Below, in pieces: positions 1-7,018 of a stretch of DNA of 64,000 nucleotides (position 1 is the first letter of the stretch; every line of letters begins with the position of its first letter). This stretch comes from Pseudomonadota bacterium. Lineage in GTDB: Bacteria; Pseudomonadota; Alphaproteobacteria; Sphingomonadales; Sphingomonadaceae. Location: positions 105,368-169,367 of the forward strand of contig JAEWBB010000021.1 in NCBI GenBank assembly GCA_023391375.1, given 5' to 3'. Below the pieces are notes generated by a model that saw only the letters and a program-made list of their open reading frames with translations, ran no database searches and had not been told where the DNA came from. The translations under genes were made by a program, and so were the position numbers.

Positions 1-733
1 GCTGCCAGTCGAGTTCGAGGTGCGCCAGTTCGGCGCGGCTGTTGACGCCGGCGGTCTCGAACTCCTCACCCTCGATCGCCACCGGGTGACGGCCTTCGTC
101 GCGAGCGATCATCACCACGTCCGGCAGGTAATATTCACCCGCGGCATTGTCGTTGCCGACCGCGCCCAGCCAGCGCCAAAGGTCGGCGGCGTCGGCAGCC
201 ATCATGCCCGAGTTGCACAGCGGCACGGCACGTTCCTCGGCGCTCGCGTCCTTATATTCGACCATCCGCGCGATGCGGTCGGATTGCTCCTCAAGGATGA
301 CCCGGCCATAGGTCTTGCCGTCTACAGGCGCGCTGGCCAGCACCACCACGCCCGGCGCATCGCCCTGCTCGAGCCGGTCCAGCATCGCGCGCAAGGTTTC
401 CGGCGTCACGAACGGCGTGTCGCCGTAGAGGATGAGGATCGATCCCTCGAACCCGGTAAGTGCCTCCTTCGCCATTTGCACAGCGTGGGCAGTCCCCTTC
501 TGTTCGGCCTGCAGGGCGGTCGTAACTTGCCGCTCGGCCAGAGCGCCCTCGACCTGCTCACGCCCCTTGCCGACGACCACGACCTGGCGCTTGGCGCCCA
601 TGCCCTCGACGGTGTCGAGCAGGTGCAAAAGCATGGCCTTCCCTGCAATCGGGTGGAGGACCTTGTGGGTGTCGGAGCGCATTCGGGTGCCTTGCCCAGC
701 GGCCAGCACGATCACGGCGAAATCACGGTTCAT
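1..733 (-). CDS. glmU: GlmU, bifunctional UDP-GlcNAc pyrophosphorylase / GlcN-1-P acetyltransferase (5' part, runs off the window)
   Basis: The first 244 residues are visible; the rest lies left of position 1. The protein opens with MNRDFAVIVLAAGQGTRM, the nucleotide-binding signature of sugar-nucleotide pyrophosphorylases, followed by a conserved lysine (THKVLHP), LQAEQKGTAHA and LYGDTPF. These are typical of the GlmU uridylyltransferase domain; the left-handed beta-helix acetyltransferase domain is not in view. GlmU makes UDP-GlcNAc in the cytoplasm for peptidoglycan and LPS. The start is the ATG whose complement lies at 731-733. The reading frame is open to the window edge. A hairpin separates it from the gene upstream (826-1323). 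Confidence 0.95.
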   Translation of the reverse strand, partial: MNRDFAVIVLAAGQGTRMRSDTHKVLHPIAGKAMLLHLLDTVEGMGAKRQVVVVGKGREQVEGALAERQVTTALQAEQKGTAHAVQMAKEALTGFEGSILILYGDTPFVTPETLRAMLDRLEQGDAPGVVVLASAPVDGKTYGRVILEEQSDRIARMVEYKDASAEERAVPLCNSGMMAADAADLWRWLGAVGNDNAAGEYYLPDVVMIARDEGRHPVAIEGEEFETAGVNSRAELAHLELDWQ

Positions 734-775
734 GCGATGCGCTCTGCCATGGGATGATGGGTAAGACCATAAGGA

Positions 776-811
776 AGGGCCCCGGCAATCCGCCGAGGCC
801 CTCGCTTTTTT
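776..811. terminator. GC-rich hairpin with T-run between the phasin-like gene and glmU
   Basis: AGGGCC (776-781) pairs with GGCCCT (797-802), with an inner CGG/CCG pairing. Six T residues follow on the plus strand (806-811). Both neighbours are on the minus strand, where the hairpin is followed only by TTCCTT, so it may end the 826-1323 transcript imperfectly. Orientation is uncertain. Confidence 0.5.
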
Positions 812-825
812 CCGATGAGGTGGCC

Positions 826-1323
826 TTAGCTGGCCGGCGTGGTCTTGGGCTTGGCCGGCGTGCGCTTGCGCGCTGCACTGCTCGAACGGCGCTTGGCGGT
901 CGTGCTGGAAGCCTTCTTCGCGGCCGGCTTGCGCGTGGGGGCCTTGCGCGTTGCGCCCGTCTTTTTCGGCGCGGCCGGCTTGGCGGCCGCGGCCTGCGGC
1001 GCATCACCCTCCGTCCAGTTGCCCGACAGGACGCGCTGCGCCGCATCGGCAACCGCCTCGGCGATCAGCGAACCCAGCTTCGAAGCGCTGGTCATCATGT
1101 TGGTCGCAGCCTGGCTGGCGCTGTCCGCGGCGTCGAGGCCGGCGTCGCGGATCGCCTTGCGCGCCTTCGGGCTGGCGGCGATCGCGGCGGCCGCGGCGGT
1201 GAGGCCTGCTGCCAGCATTTCGCGGCTCATCGCCGCCTTGGCGATCTTGTCCATCGTCGACTTGCTCGACGACGAAGAGGATTTCGATTTGGTGGTGGAC
1301 GAAGTGGATTTGCGTGCGGCCAT
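826..1323 (-). CDS. Lys/Ala/Ser-rich phasin-like or histone H1-like protein
   Basis: A 165-residue protein in three parts. Residues 1-22 are a Ser/Thr/Lys linker. Residues 23-105 are alanine-rich and amphipathic with no transmembrane segment, and look helical. Residues 110-165 are a highly basic tail of AAKPAAPKK- and RKPAAKKAS-type repeats, like bacterial histone H1-like tails. The ATG at 1323 is chosen because GGAGGG sits 7-10 bases upstream; a longer in-frame ORF lacks this. A tail like this could bind DNA or polyphosphate, and the helical core recalls phasin-type granule proteins. The nearby PHB regulator gene phaR fits a phasin reading, but no domain is certain. I do not assign a firm function. 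Confidence 0.6.
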   Translation of the reverse strand: MAARKSTSSTTKSKSSSSSSKSTMDKIAKAAMSREMLAAGLTAAAAAIAASPKARKAIRDAGLDAADSASQAATNMMTSASKLGSLIAEAVADAAQRVLSGNWTEGDAPQAAAAKPAAPKKTGATRKAPTRKPAAKKASSTTAKRRSSSAARKRTPAKPKTTPAS

Positions 1324-1355
1324 GGGAATAACCCTCCGGTTGATACTCGCTGTCC

Positions 1356-1382
1356 AAAGCGGTTCAGGGCCGAAACGGTTCC
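1356..1382 (-). promoter_or_regulatory. Possible EcfG (general stress sigma factor) type promoter
   Basis: On the minus strand GGAAC (1382-1378) is followed after 16 bases by CGCTTT (1361-1356), about 33 bases before the ATG at 1323. The alphaproteobacterial EcfG consensus is GGAAC-N16/17-CGTT. The -35 matches fully and the -10 matches partly. It would start transcription just downstream of the hairpin at 1425-1455. Confidence 0.3.
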
Positions 1383-1415
1383 GACAAACGGCGGCTTTTG
1401 GCAACCGGGATTGTG

Positions 1416-1455
1416 AAAATGCATCGGGGGCTGTCGCACCACGCGACAACCCCCG
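1416..1455 (-). terminator. Rho-independent terminator after the 18-codon mini-ORF
   Basis: On the minus strand a 13-bp stem with one T-G wobble (1455-1443 with 1437-1425) encloses a 5-base loop. The tail ATGCATTTTC includes four T (1419-1416). The hairpin lies about 50 bases after the stop of the mini-ORF at 1507-1563 and 93 bases before the ATG at 1323. It could end a short independent RNA or act as an attenuator for the downstream gene. Confidence 0.75.
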
Positions 1456-1506
1456 AACATGGTCAGCGATCGGGCGCTCAAGCCCGGGAAACTGCGGAAG
1501 CGCTGG

Positions 1507-1563
1507 TTAGGCGTCCATTCCCCGAGCGAACAGTTCCGACCTCTTAGCTGAACCATGAGACAT
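1507..1563 (-). CDS. 18-residue mini-ORF with an unusually strong ribosome binding site
   Basis: The frame ATG...TAA encodes MSHGSAKRSELFARGMDA, a small basic peptide with no transmembrane or cysteine motif. It is preceded at the ideal 7-base spacing by AGGAGG, inside a 15-base match to the anti-Shine-Dalgarno of 16S rRNA. A good intrinsic terminator follows at 1416-1455. RBS, ORF and terminator together argue for a short translated transcript of roughly 150-200 nt. Whether it is a functional small protein, a leader peptide for the gene at 826-1323, or a dual-function sRNA cannot be decided from one sequence. I recognise no named family. Confidence 0.5.
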   Translation of the reverse strand: MSHGSAKRSELFARGMDA

Positions 1564-1564
1564 C

Positions 1565-1579
1565 GGATCACCTCCTTTC
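1565..1579 (-). promoter_or_regulatory. Extended Shine-Dalgarno fully complementary to the 16S rRNA 3' end
   Basis: The minus strand reads GAAAGGAGGTGATCC just before the ATG at 1563. This complements the conserved bacterial 16S rRNA end GGATCACCTCCTTTC over 15 bases, far beyond the usual 4-6 base match. The AGGAGG core is at 1576-1571, 7 bases from the ATG. Confidence 0.75.
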
Positions 1580-1643
1580 GCTGCGTTATTGCCGACACCA
1601 ACATGTTGTGGTTCGACCAACAAAACAAGGCTTGTATTGTGGT

Positions 1644-2042
1644 TTAGTTTCGACAATCCTCGATGCTTCGCGCCACTTCCGGCTCAAACGGCAGCGCGAC
1701 ACTCCCCGCCCCTGCCAGCGTCACCACGAAGCGTCCCCGCGTGTAGGCGATCGAGTCGAGCATCGCGTCCGACGCGGCCAGGGCAACGACTGGGCCGGGG
1801 TAGGTCATTTCCTTAGTGTCGGTCGCGATCTGCATCGCCGCATTGCCGGCGGCCGGCCGCAACCGGTTGAGGGTCACACGGCGGCTCGACCGGTCGCAGC
1901 GAATCAGGAACTGGTCGCCGAACCTCGCCGTGCTTCCCGCCACGTCCGAGGCGTATGTCCAGTCGCCGGGCGCGATCGGCAGGAGACGACCGTTGTCGAA
2001 AGCCGACTGGACGGCGATGGCCAGCAATGCGGAGACGATCAT
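1644..2042 (-). CDS. Small secreted conserved-hypothetical protein
   Basis: A 132-residue protein with a short hydrophobic start (MIVSALLAIAVQS) that looks like a signal peptide, so it is probably periplasmic. The remainder is a compact domain with two cysteines, in FLIRCD and EDCRN at the extreme C-terminus, which could form a disulfide. No named family is recognised. Its ATG overlaps the phaR stop by four bases (ATGA), so it is probably translationally coupled to phaR. Confidence 0.7.
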   Translation of the reverse strand: MIVSALLAIAVQSAFDNGRLLPIAPGDWTYASDVAGSTARFGDQFLIRCDRSSRRVTLNRLRPAAGNAAMQIATDTKEMTYPGPVVALAASDAMLDSIAYTRGRFVVTLAGAGSVALPFEPEVARSIEDCRN

Positions 2043-2572
2043 TTGCCGAGCTTGTCGACCTTGGCCTGCAGGGCGGCGAGTTCAGCCTTCACCTTGGCCA
2101 GTTCGTCCGAGTCTTTGGCGTCGGCCGGCTTGGCGCCGGGCTTGGCGGCGGCGCCGAACTTTCCGGCGGCATCCTCGAACATCGCCATGTTGCGCTTGGT
2201 CATGTCCGCGAAGAAATTGTTTCCCGAAAACGCGCCCGACATCGCTTCCTGGTTCTTTCGGAACGCGTCCATCGCCGCGTCGAGGTAGTTGGGCACCGCC
2301 GACTGCATCTGGTCGCCGTAAAGGCCGATCAGCTGCCGCAGGAAGTTGACCGGCAACATGGTCGTGCCGCGCGCTTCTTCCTCGACGATGATCTGGGTCA
2401 GCACCTGGTGGGTGATATCCTCGCCGGTCTTAGCGTCAACGACCTCGAAATCGCGCCCCTCGCGGATCATCGCCGCCAGCTTGTCGAGCGTGATGTAGGA
2501 CGAGCTGCCGGTGTCGTAGAGCCGCCGGTTGGCGTATTTCTTGATCGTCACCTTCTCGCCGTCACGCGCCAT
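2039..2572 (-). CDS. phaR: PhaR, polyhydroxyalkanoate synthesis repressor
   Basis: A 177-residue protein with the PHB/PHA accumulation regulator N-terminal domain (VTIKKYANRRLYDTGSSSYI, then LDKLAAMIREG) and the following PHB accumulation domain (TGEDITHQVLTQIIVEEE, LPVNFLRQLIGLYG). A Lys/Ala linker leads to a C-terminal coiled coil (LAKVKAELAALQAKVDKL). PhaR senses PHB and represses phasin and PHB synthesis genes. The ATG at 2572 is preferred over an in-frame ATG at 2599 because AAGGA lies 7 bases upstream. It overlaps the secreted-protein gene at 1644-2042 and faces tRNA-Arg. The phasin-like gene at 826-1323 could be a target. Confidence 0.92.
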   Translation of the reverse strand: MARDGEKVTIKKYANRRLYDTGSSSYITLDKLAAMIREGRDFEVVDAKTGEDITHQVLTQIIVEEEARGTTMLPVNFLRQLIGLYGDQMQSAVPNYLDAAMDAFRKNQEAMSGAFSGNNFFADMTKRNMAMFEDAAGKFGAAAKPGAKPADAKDSDELAKVKAELAALQAKVDKLGK

Positions 2573-2677
2573 GCCATGGTCCTTCGCAGTTGCACCCAAG
2601 GTCTAGGCGCGCTTGCGCTGCACGGCAACATCAGGCGCTTGCGGGGCCAAGCGGTCGGGGCTAAGCGCACTTCACAC

Positions 2678-2754
2678 GCACCCATAGCTCAGCTGGATAG
2701 AGCGCTGCCCTCCGAAGGCAGAGGCCAGAGGTTCGAATCCTCTTGGGTGCGCCA
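2678..2754 (+). tRNA. tRNA-Arg (anticodon CCG)
   Basis: A 77-base cloverleaf: acceptor GCACCCA/TGGGTGC, D arm GCTC...GAGC, anticodon stem CTGCC/GGCAG with loop CTCCGAA (anticodon CCG), and T arm AGAGG-TTCGAAT-CCTCT. The 3' CCA (2752-2754) is genomically encoded. Confidence 0.97.
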
Positions 2755-2859
2755 TTTCTCCCTGCACCGGAACTTTTCACACAAGTCGCTGTTTTCTGCG
2801 CTTGCGCGCAGACCTGCCAGCTCGGATGAGGTGACCGCCGCATAGGGGGTGGGGTTCAC

Positions 2860-4350
2860 GTGGTTCCAATCAACGAACGTCGTTTCAATCGCTGGGGCGT
2901 GGTCGCGCTCATCGCATCCTTTGTCCTGCTGGGAACGGCTCTAATCGTCGCGGCGCGCCAGGCCAAACTGAATTCCGAGGCGTCCGATCGGGTCCAGCAT
3001 ACGTTCGAGGTACTCAACACGATCGGCCTGCTCGAAACCTACGTCGAGCGGGCGGAAACGGCTTCGCGCGGGTGGCTGCTCGTCAACGACAAGGTGCGGA
3101 TCGGCAATTTTCATGCTGCGGCCGACCAAATCGTTCCGACCTATCGACGGCTTCACGAACTGACGGCGGACAATCCCCGACACCTAAAAGTGCTGGCCGA
3201 GGTCAAGCCGGACCTGATGTTGGAAGTCACGACGCTTGAATCCATCATGGACAAGGCGAGCGCAAATGACGCGGCGGGCGCCATGGACACCTTCCGCGCA
3301 ACCGCGAACCAGTACCATGTCACCGCGATCCGCAAGCAAATGTCGGCGATGCGGACCGAGGAGCGCCGGCTCCTCCTGGAACGACGTTCGGCCGAAGACG
3401 CTGCGCTCGCCAGGTTCCAGCAGGTCATGTTGTTCGTCGGCGCCCTGCTCGTCGCCCTCGCGACCGTGACGTTCGTCCTCGTCCGGCGCTTCACCAACGA
3501 CTTGCTGGCCAGCCGGGCGCGCCTGCACGTGCTCAACACCGACCTCGAGGGCGCGGTCGCCGAACGCACCGCGGACCTGAAGCGCGCCAACGAAGAGATC
3601 CAGCGCTTCGCCTACATCGTCAGCCACGACCTTCGCTCGCCCCTGGTCAATGTCATGGGGTTCACGTCGGAGCTGGAGGGCAACGACAAGATTCTCGCCC
3701 GCTACGTCGACCAGCTGGAGGAAAAAACGCCGGGCAGCGTCCCCGAACCGGTCAAGCTGGCGGTGCGCGAGGACCTGCCGGAAGCGGTCGGCTTCATCCG
3801 GTCGGCGACCGAGAAGATGGACCGGCTGATCAACGCCATCCTCGCCCTGTCGAGGCAAGGCCGGCGGGTCCTGTCGCCCGAGCCGCTCGACATGAACAAG
3901 GTCGTTGGCGACATCAACGACAGCCTGGCCACACTTGCCGAGAACCGCGGAGCCGACATCGCGATCGAAGGAAAGCTGCCGACGATCGAACATGACCGGC
4001 TCGCGATCGAGCAGATCTTCCAGAACCTGATCGAGAACGCGACCAAATATCTCGAGCCCGGACGGCCCGGGAAGGTCCTCATCCGCGGCCGCAAGGAAGG
4101 CGAGCGCGCGATCTTCGAAGTCGAGGATAATGGCCGCGGCGTCGCGCCCCACGATCTTGAGCGGATTTTCGAGCTCTTCCGGCGCGCCGGCACGCAGGAC
4201 CAGAAGGGCGAAGGAATCGGGCTGGCTAATGTGCGGGCGCTCGCCTATCGCCTTGGCGGAACAGTCAATATTCGGTCAGCACTGGGTCAGGGTTCGACCT
4301 TCATCGTCGACCTTCCCGTGACCCAGGCCGTTGGAGGGGAAGAAGAATGA
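2860..4350 (+). CDS. CHASE3-domain membrane sensor histidine kinase
   Basis: A 496-residue protein. TM1 is at about 13-32, a CHASE3-like periplasmic sensor at 36-180 (VEYVER-type helix with ETASRGWLL), and TM2 at about 188-208. A coiled linker leads to a HisKA domain with phospho-acceptor His256 (FAYIVSHDLRSP). The HATPase has an N box (NLIENATKYL), G1 (EDNGRGV) and G2 (GEGIGLANV). This HisKA/HATPase type resembles phytochrome-like kinases. It starts with GTG, preceded by a G-rich RBS. Its TGA overlaps the next gene's ATG by four bases, so it should feed the receivers encoded at 4347-5834. The signal is unknown. Confidence 0.9.
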   Translation: MVPINERRFNRWGVVALIASFVLLGTALIVAARQAKLNSEASDRVQHTFEVLNTIGLLETYVERAETASRGWLLVNDKVRIGNFHAAADQIVPTYRRLHELTADNPRHLKVLAEVKPDLMLEVTTLESIMDKASANDAAGAMDTFRATANQYHVTAIRKQMSAMRTEERRLLLERRSAEDAALARFQQVMLFVGALLVALATVTFVLVRRFTNDLLASRARLHVLNTDLEGAVAERTADLKRANEEIQRFAYIVSHDLRSPLVNVMGFTSELEGNDKILARYVDQLEEKTPGSVPEPVKLAVREDLPEAVGFIRSATEKMDRLINAILALSRQGRRVLSPEPLDMNKVVGDINDSLATLAENRGADIAIEGKLPTIEHDRLAIEQIFQNLIENATKYLEPGRPGKVLIRGRKEGERAIFEVEDNGRGVAPHDLERIFELFRRAGTQDQKGEGIGLANVRALAYRLGGTVNIRSALGQGSTFIVDLPVTQAVGGEEE

Positions 4351-4793
4351 GCCCGATGCCGCAGGCCGTGAACATCGTCATGATCGAGGACGATGAAGGC
4401 CATGCCCGCCTGATCGAGAAGAACATCCGCCGCGCCGGCATTTCCAATAACCTGAAGCACTTCCTCGATGGTTCGAGCGGCCTCGATTACCTCTTCAATC
4501 ATCCCGAAGGACCGGGCCAGAACGGCCCGGCCATGGTCCTCCTCGACCTCAACCTGCCGGACATGAGCGGCACCGACATCCTCGCCAAGATCAAGCAGGA
4601 CCCGAAGCTGCACCAGGTGCCGGTCGTGATCCTGACGACCACCGACGACAAGGCCGAGATCCAGCGCTGCTACGACCTCGGCTGCAACGTCTACATCACC
4701 AAGCCCGTCAACTATGACAGCTTCGCCGACGCCATCCGCCAGCTTGGCCTGTTCCTGTCGGTGATCCAGTTGCCCAGCGTACCGCAGGAATAA
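4347..4793 (+). CDS. Single-domain CheY-like response regulator
   Basis: A 148-residue protein that is only a receiver domain. It has the acidic pair EDD (14-16), phospho-acceptor Asp67 in VLLDLNLPDMSG, the switch threonine region ILTTTDD, and the conserved lysine in YITKPVN. There is no DNA-binding or enzymatic output domain. It resembles the single-domain receivers usually found next to phytochrome-like kinases. It sits between two histidine kinase genes with overlapping or abutting ends, so a role as phosphorelay intermediate is likely. Confidence 0.92.
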   Translation: MSPMPQAVNIVMIEDDEGHARLIEKNIRRAGISNNLKHFLDGSSGLDYLFNHPEGPGQNGPAMVLLDLNLPDMSGTDILAKIKQDPKLHQVPVVILTTTDDKAEIQRCYDLGCNVYITKPVNYDSFADAIRQLGLFLSVIQLPSVPQE

Positions 4794-5834
4794 ATGCAGC
4801 AATCGCGCAAGATCCTCTACATCGACGACGATCCGGGCACGGCCCGGCTTGTCCAGAAACTGCTCGGACGCCGCGGCCATTCGGTCGCGACGGCCCAAAG
4901 CGGTGCCGAAGGCGTAGAGCTCGCGCGTGGCGGTGACTTCGAGATCATCGGCGTCGACCATTACATGCCGGGCATGGACGGCCTGCAGACGCTCAAGGCG
5001 CTGAAGGAACTGCCGCACTGCCCGCCGGTCATTTACGTTACCGGTTCGGAAGAGAGCAGTGTCGCGGTCGCGGCGCTCAAGGCGGGCGCCTTCGAATATG
5101 TCGTGAAGTCCCTGGGCGATGACTTTGTCGACCTGCTCGAACGCGCGTTCGACCATGCCCTGGCCACCCAGCGGCTGCGCGTTGCGAAGGAAGAGGCGGA
5201 AGCCAATCTCGTGACCGCCAATGAGCGGCTGGCGACGCTGCTGCGCGAGGTGAACCACCGTGTCGCCAACTCGCTGCAGCTGGTCAGCGCGATGGTGCTG
5301 ATGCAGTCGAAGACCCTGCCCGACGAGTCCGCCCGCGCCGCGTTGGTCGATACCGAGCGGCGGATCCAGGCCATCGCCCAGGTCCATCGTCGCCTCTACA
5401 CCTCCGACGATGTCGAGAGCGTGGCGATGGACGAGTATCTGGCCGCGATCGTCGAAGAGCTGCAGGCGACCTGGTCGACACCGGTCAGCCCGCGCACCAT
5501 CCGCCTCGAGGCGGAGGCGATGAGGATCCATACCGACAAGGCGGTCAGCCTTGGCGTCATCGTCAACGAGCTGGTCTCCAACGCCTGCAAATATGCCTAT
5601 GGCGAGGGGCAGTCGGGCGAAGTGCGCGTGCGCTTCAAGCGCGATCCCAGCGGCGACGTGCAGCGCTTCATGCTCGAGGTCGAGGATGACGGCTGCGGCC
5701 TCAACGACGACGGCCCGAAGGGCACGGGCCTCGGTTCGAAGCTGATCAACGCGATGGCGCACAGCCTGTCGAGCAAGATGACCTACGACAAGGCGCACAA
5801 CGGCTGCCGCGCCGTATTGGTCGCGCCGCTTTAA
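4794..5834 (+). CDS. Receiver domain fused to HisKA_2 (HWE-like) histidine kinase
   Basis: A 346-residue soluble protein. Residues 1-120 form a receiver with Asp55 (IIGVDHYMPGMDG) and K105 in FEYVVKSLG. A coiled coil at 122-150 leads to a HisKA_2 H-box with His155 (LLREVNHRVANSLQL), then an HATPase with NELVSNACKYAY and EDDGCGL...GTGLGSKL. The receiver precedes the kinase, an order typical of relay proteins that are phosphorylated and then act as kinases. The ATG follows the preceding TAA without a gap. Its stop overlaps the convergent E2 gene by four bases. There is no DNA-binding domain anywhere in the three-gene set. Confidence 0.9.
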   Translation: MQQSRKILYIDDDPGTARLVQKLLGRRGHSVATAQSGAEGVELARGGDFEIIGVDHYMPGMDGLQTLKALKELPHCPPVIYVTGSEESSVAVAALKAGAFEYVVKSLGDDFVDLLERAFDHALATQRLRVAKEEAEANLVTANERLATLLREVNHRVANSLQLVSAMVLMQSKTLPDESARAALVDTERRIQAIAQVHRRLYTSDDVESVAMDEYLAAIVEELQATWSTPVSPRTIRLEAEAMRIHTDKAVSLGVIVNELVSNACKYAYGEGQSGEVRVRFKRDPSGDVQRFMLEVEDDGCGLNDDGPKGTGLGSKLINAMAHSLSSKMTYDKAHNGCRAVLVAPL

Positions 5835-7015
5835 GCGGCAGGCCAGCTTTCCAGGATTTCCACGAAGCGGCTGAGCCAGGCGTTGGTCTGGTGGCCGTCG
5901 ACCACGCGATGGTCGATCGTCAGCGTGACATAGGCCATCGGCCGGATCAGGATGGCATCCTGCCCATCGACCGTGCGCACCACGACCCGCTTCTCCAGCT
6001 TGCCGACGCCCAGGATCGCCGCCTGGCCGGCGTGGAGGATGATCGGTGAAGCCAGCAGCGAGCCCGATACGCCATGGTTGGAAATGGTGAAGCTGCCGCC
6101 CGAAACGTCGGCGCCGGTCAGCTGCCCGCCGCGCGCCCGCCCGGTCAGGTCGTCGAGCGTGCGGCCGATCTCTTCCAGACCCAGCGCCCCGGCATCCTTG
6201 ACCACCGGCACGACAAGGCCCTTGTCGCCTAGAGCGGTGCCAACGCCGACGTTGATCGTGGGCGAGACCGCGATCCGGTCCTCTTCCCAGCGTCCGTTGA
6301 TCGCCGGCGCCACCGCCATCGCCTCGGCCGCGGCCTTGATCAGGTAGGCCGTGTAGCTGAGCTTCACGCCCTTTGCCGCCAGCGCGGCCTTGTCCGCCGC
6401 GATGGCGGAAAAATCGGCCTCGAACAGGGCGGTGACGTGCGGCGCCTCAGACACCGCTCGAACCATGTTCTCGGCGATCTTGAGGCGCATGCGATCGTGC
6501 GGGATGTCGGCGCCTTCGAAGTGGCGAGGCTGCGCGGTGGCAACCGAACCCGCGTGCGTAACCGTTGCCATGGCGACGAAGCGGTCGACATCCTCGCGAG
6601 TGATGCGCCCGTCACGGCCGGTGCCGTCGATCCGCGAAGGATCGATGTCATGCTGGAGAACGGCCCGCTTGACGGCCGGAGACAGGCGCATTTCGCGCGC
6701 CGCGTCGGCATTGCCCCTGAGTGTGTCGACCTTAGGCGTTGCGACCGGCTCTGCCTTGGCTTCAATCGGCACAGCCGCATTTTTCGAGGGATCGATCCGC
6801 GCCAACAGTGCGCCCGGCTCGGCGGTGTCGTCGGTCGTCAGCAGCACCTCCGCCAACACACCGGCGACGGGCGCAGGAACCTCCTGCGTCACCTTGTCCG
6901 TCTCGAGCTCGACCAGCGGATCGTTGACCGCGACCGCCTCGCCGACCTGTTTCAGCCAGGCGCGGACGACCGCCTTGGTGCCTTCCTGCTCGTCGGGAAC
7001 GCGAACGTCGATCAT
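5831..7015 (-). CDS. 2-oxoacid dehydrogenase E2 (dihydrolipoamide acyltransferase)
   Basis: A 394-residue E2. The lipoyl domain (1-75) has the lipoylated Lys41 in LVELETDKVTQE. A Pro/Ala linker leads to a peripheral-subunit binding domain at about 105-150 (MRLSPAVKRAVLQ...GTGRDGRITREDV). The catalytic domain ends with the active-site motif DHRVVDGH. It transfers an acyl group from E1 to CoA in the cytoplasm. It starts three bases after the E1 stop. The E3 gene is not in view, so E3 must be shared. The pattern fits pyruvate, branched-chain or aryl-pyruvate substrates; the operon suggests the last, by inference. Confidence 0.9.
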   Translation of the reverse strand: MIDVRVPDEQEGTKAVVRAWLKQVGEAVAVNDPLVELETDKVTQEVPAPVAGVLAEVLLTTDDTAEPGALLARIDPSKNAAVPIEAKAEPVATPKVDTLRGNADAAREMRLSPAVKRAVLQHDIDPSRIDGTGRDGRITREDVDRFVAMATVTHAGSVATAQPRHFEGADIPHDRMRLKIAENMVRAVSEAPHVTALFEADFSAIAADKAALAAKGVKLSYTAYLIKAAAEAMAVAPAINGRWEEDRIAVSPTINVGVGTALGDKGLVVPVVKDAGALGLEEIGRTLDDLTGRARGGQLTGADVSGGSFTISNHGVSGSLLASPIILHAGQAAILGVGKLEKRVVVRTVDGQDAILIRPMAYVTLTIDHRVVDGHQTNAWLSRFVEILESWPAA

Positions 7016-7018
7016 GGT

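Noticed and set aside
1565..1579. Perfect match to the 3' end of 16S rRNA
   Set aside because: Only 15 bases match and no rRNA sequence surrounds it. Its place 7 bases before an ATG on the minus strand shows an RBS, not an rRNA remnant.
4287..5798. 503-codon minus-strand open frame
   Set aside because: It is antisense to the two response-regulator genes, which carry all expected motifs.
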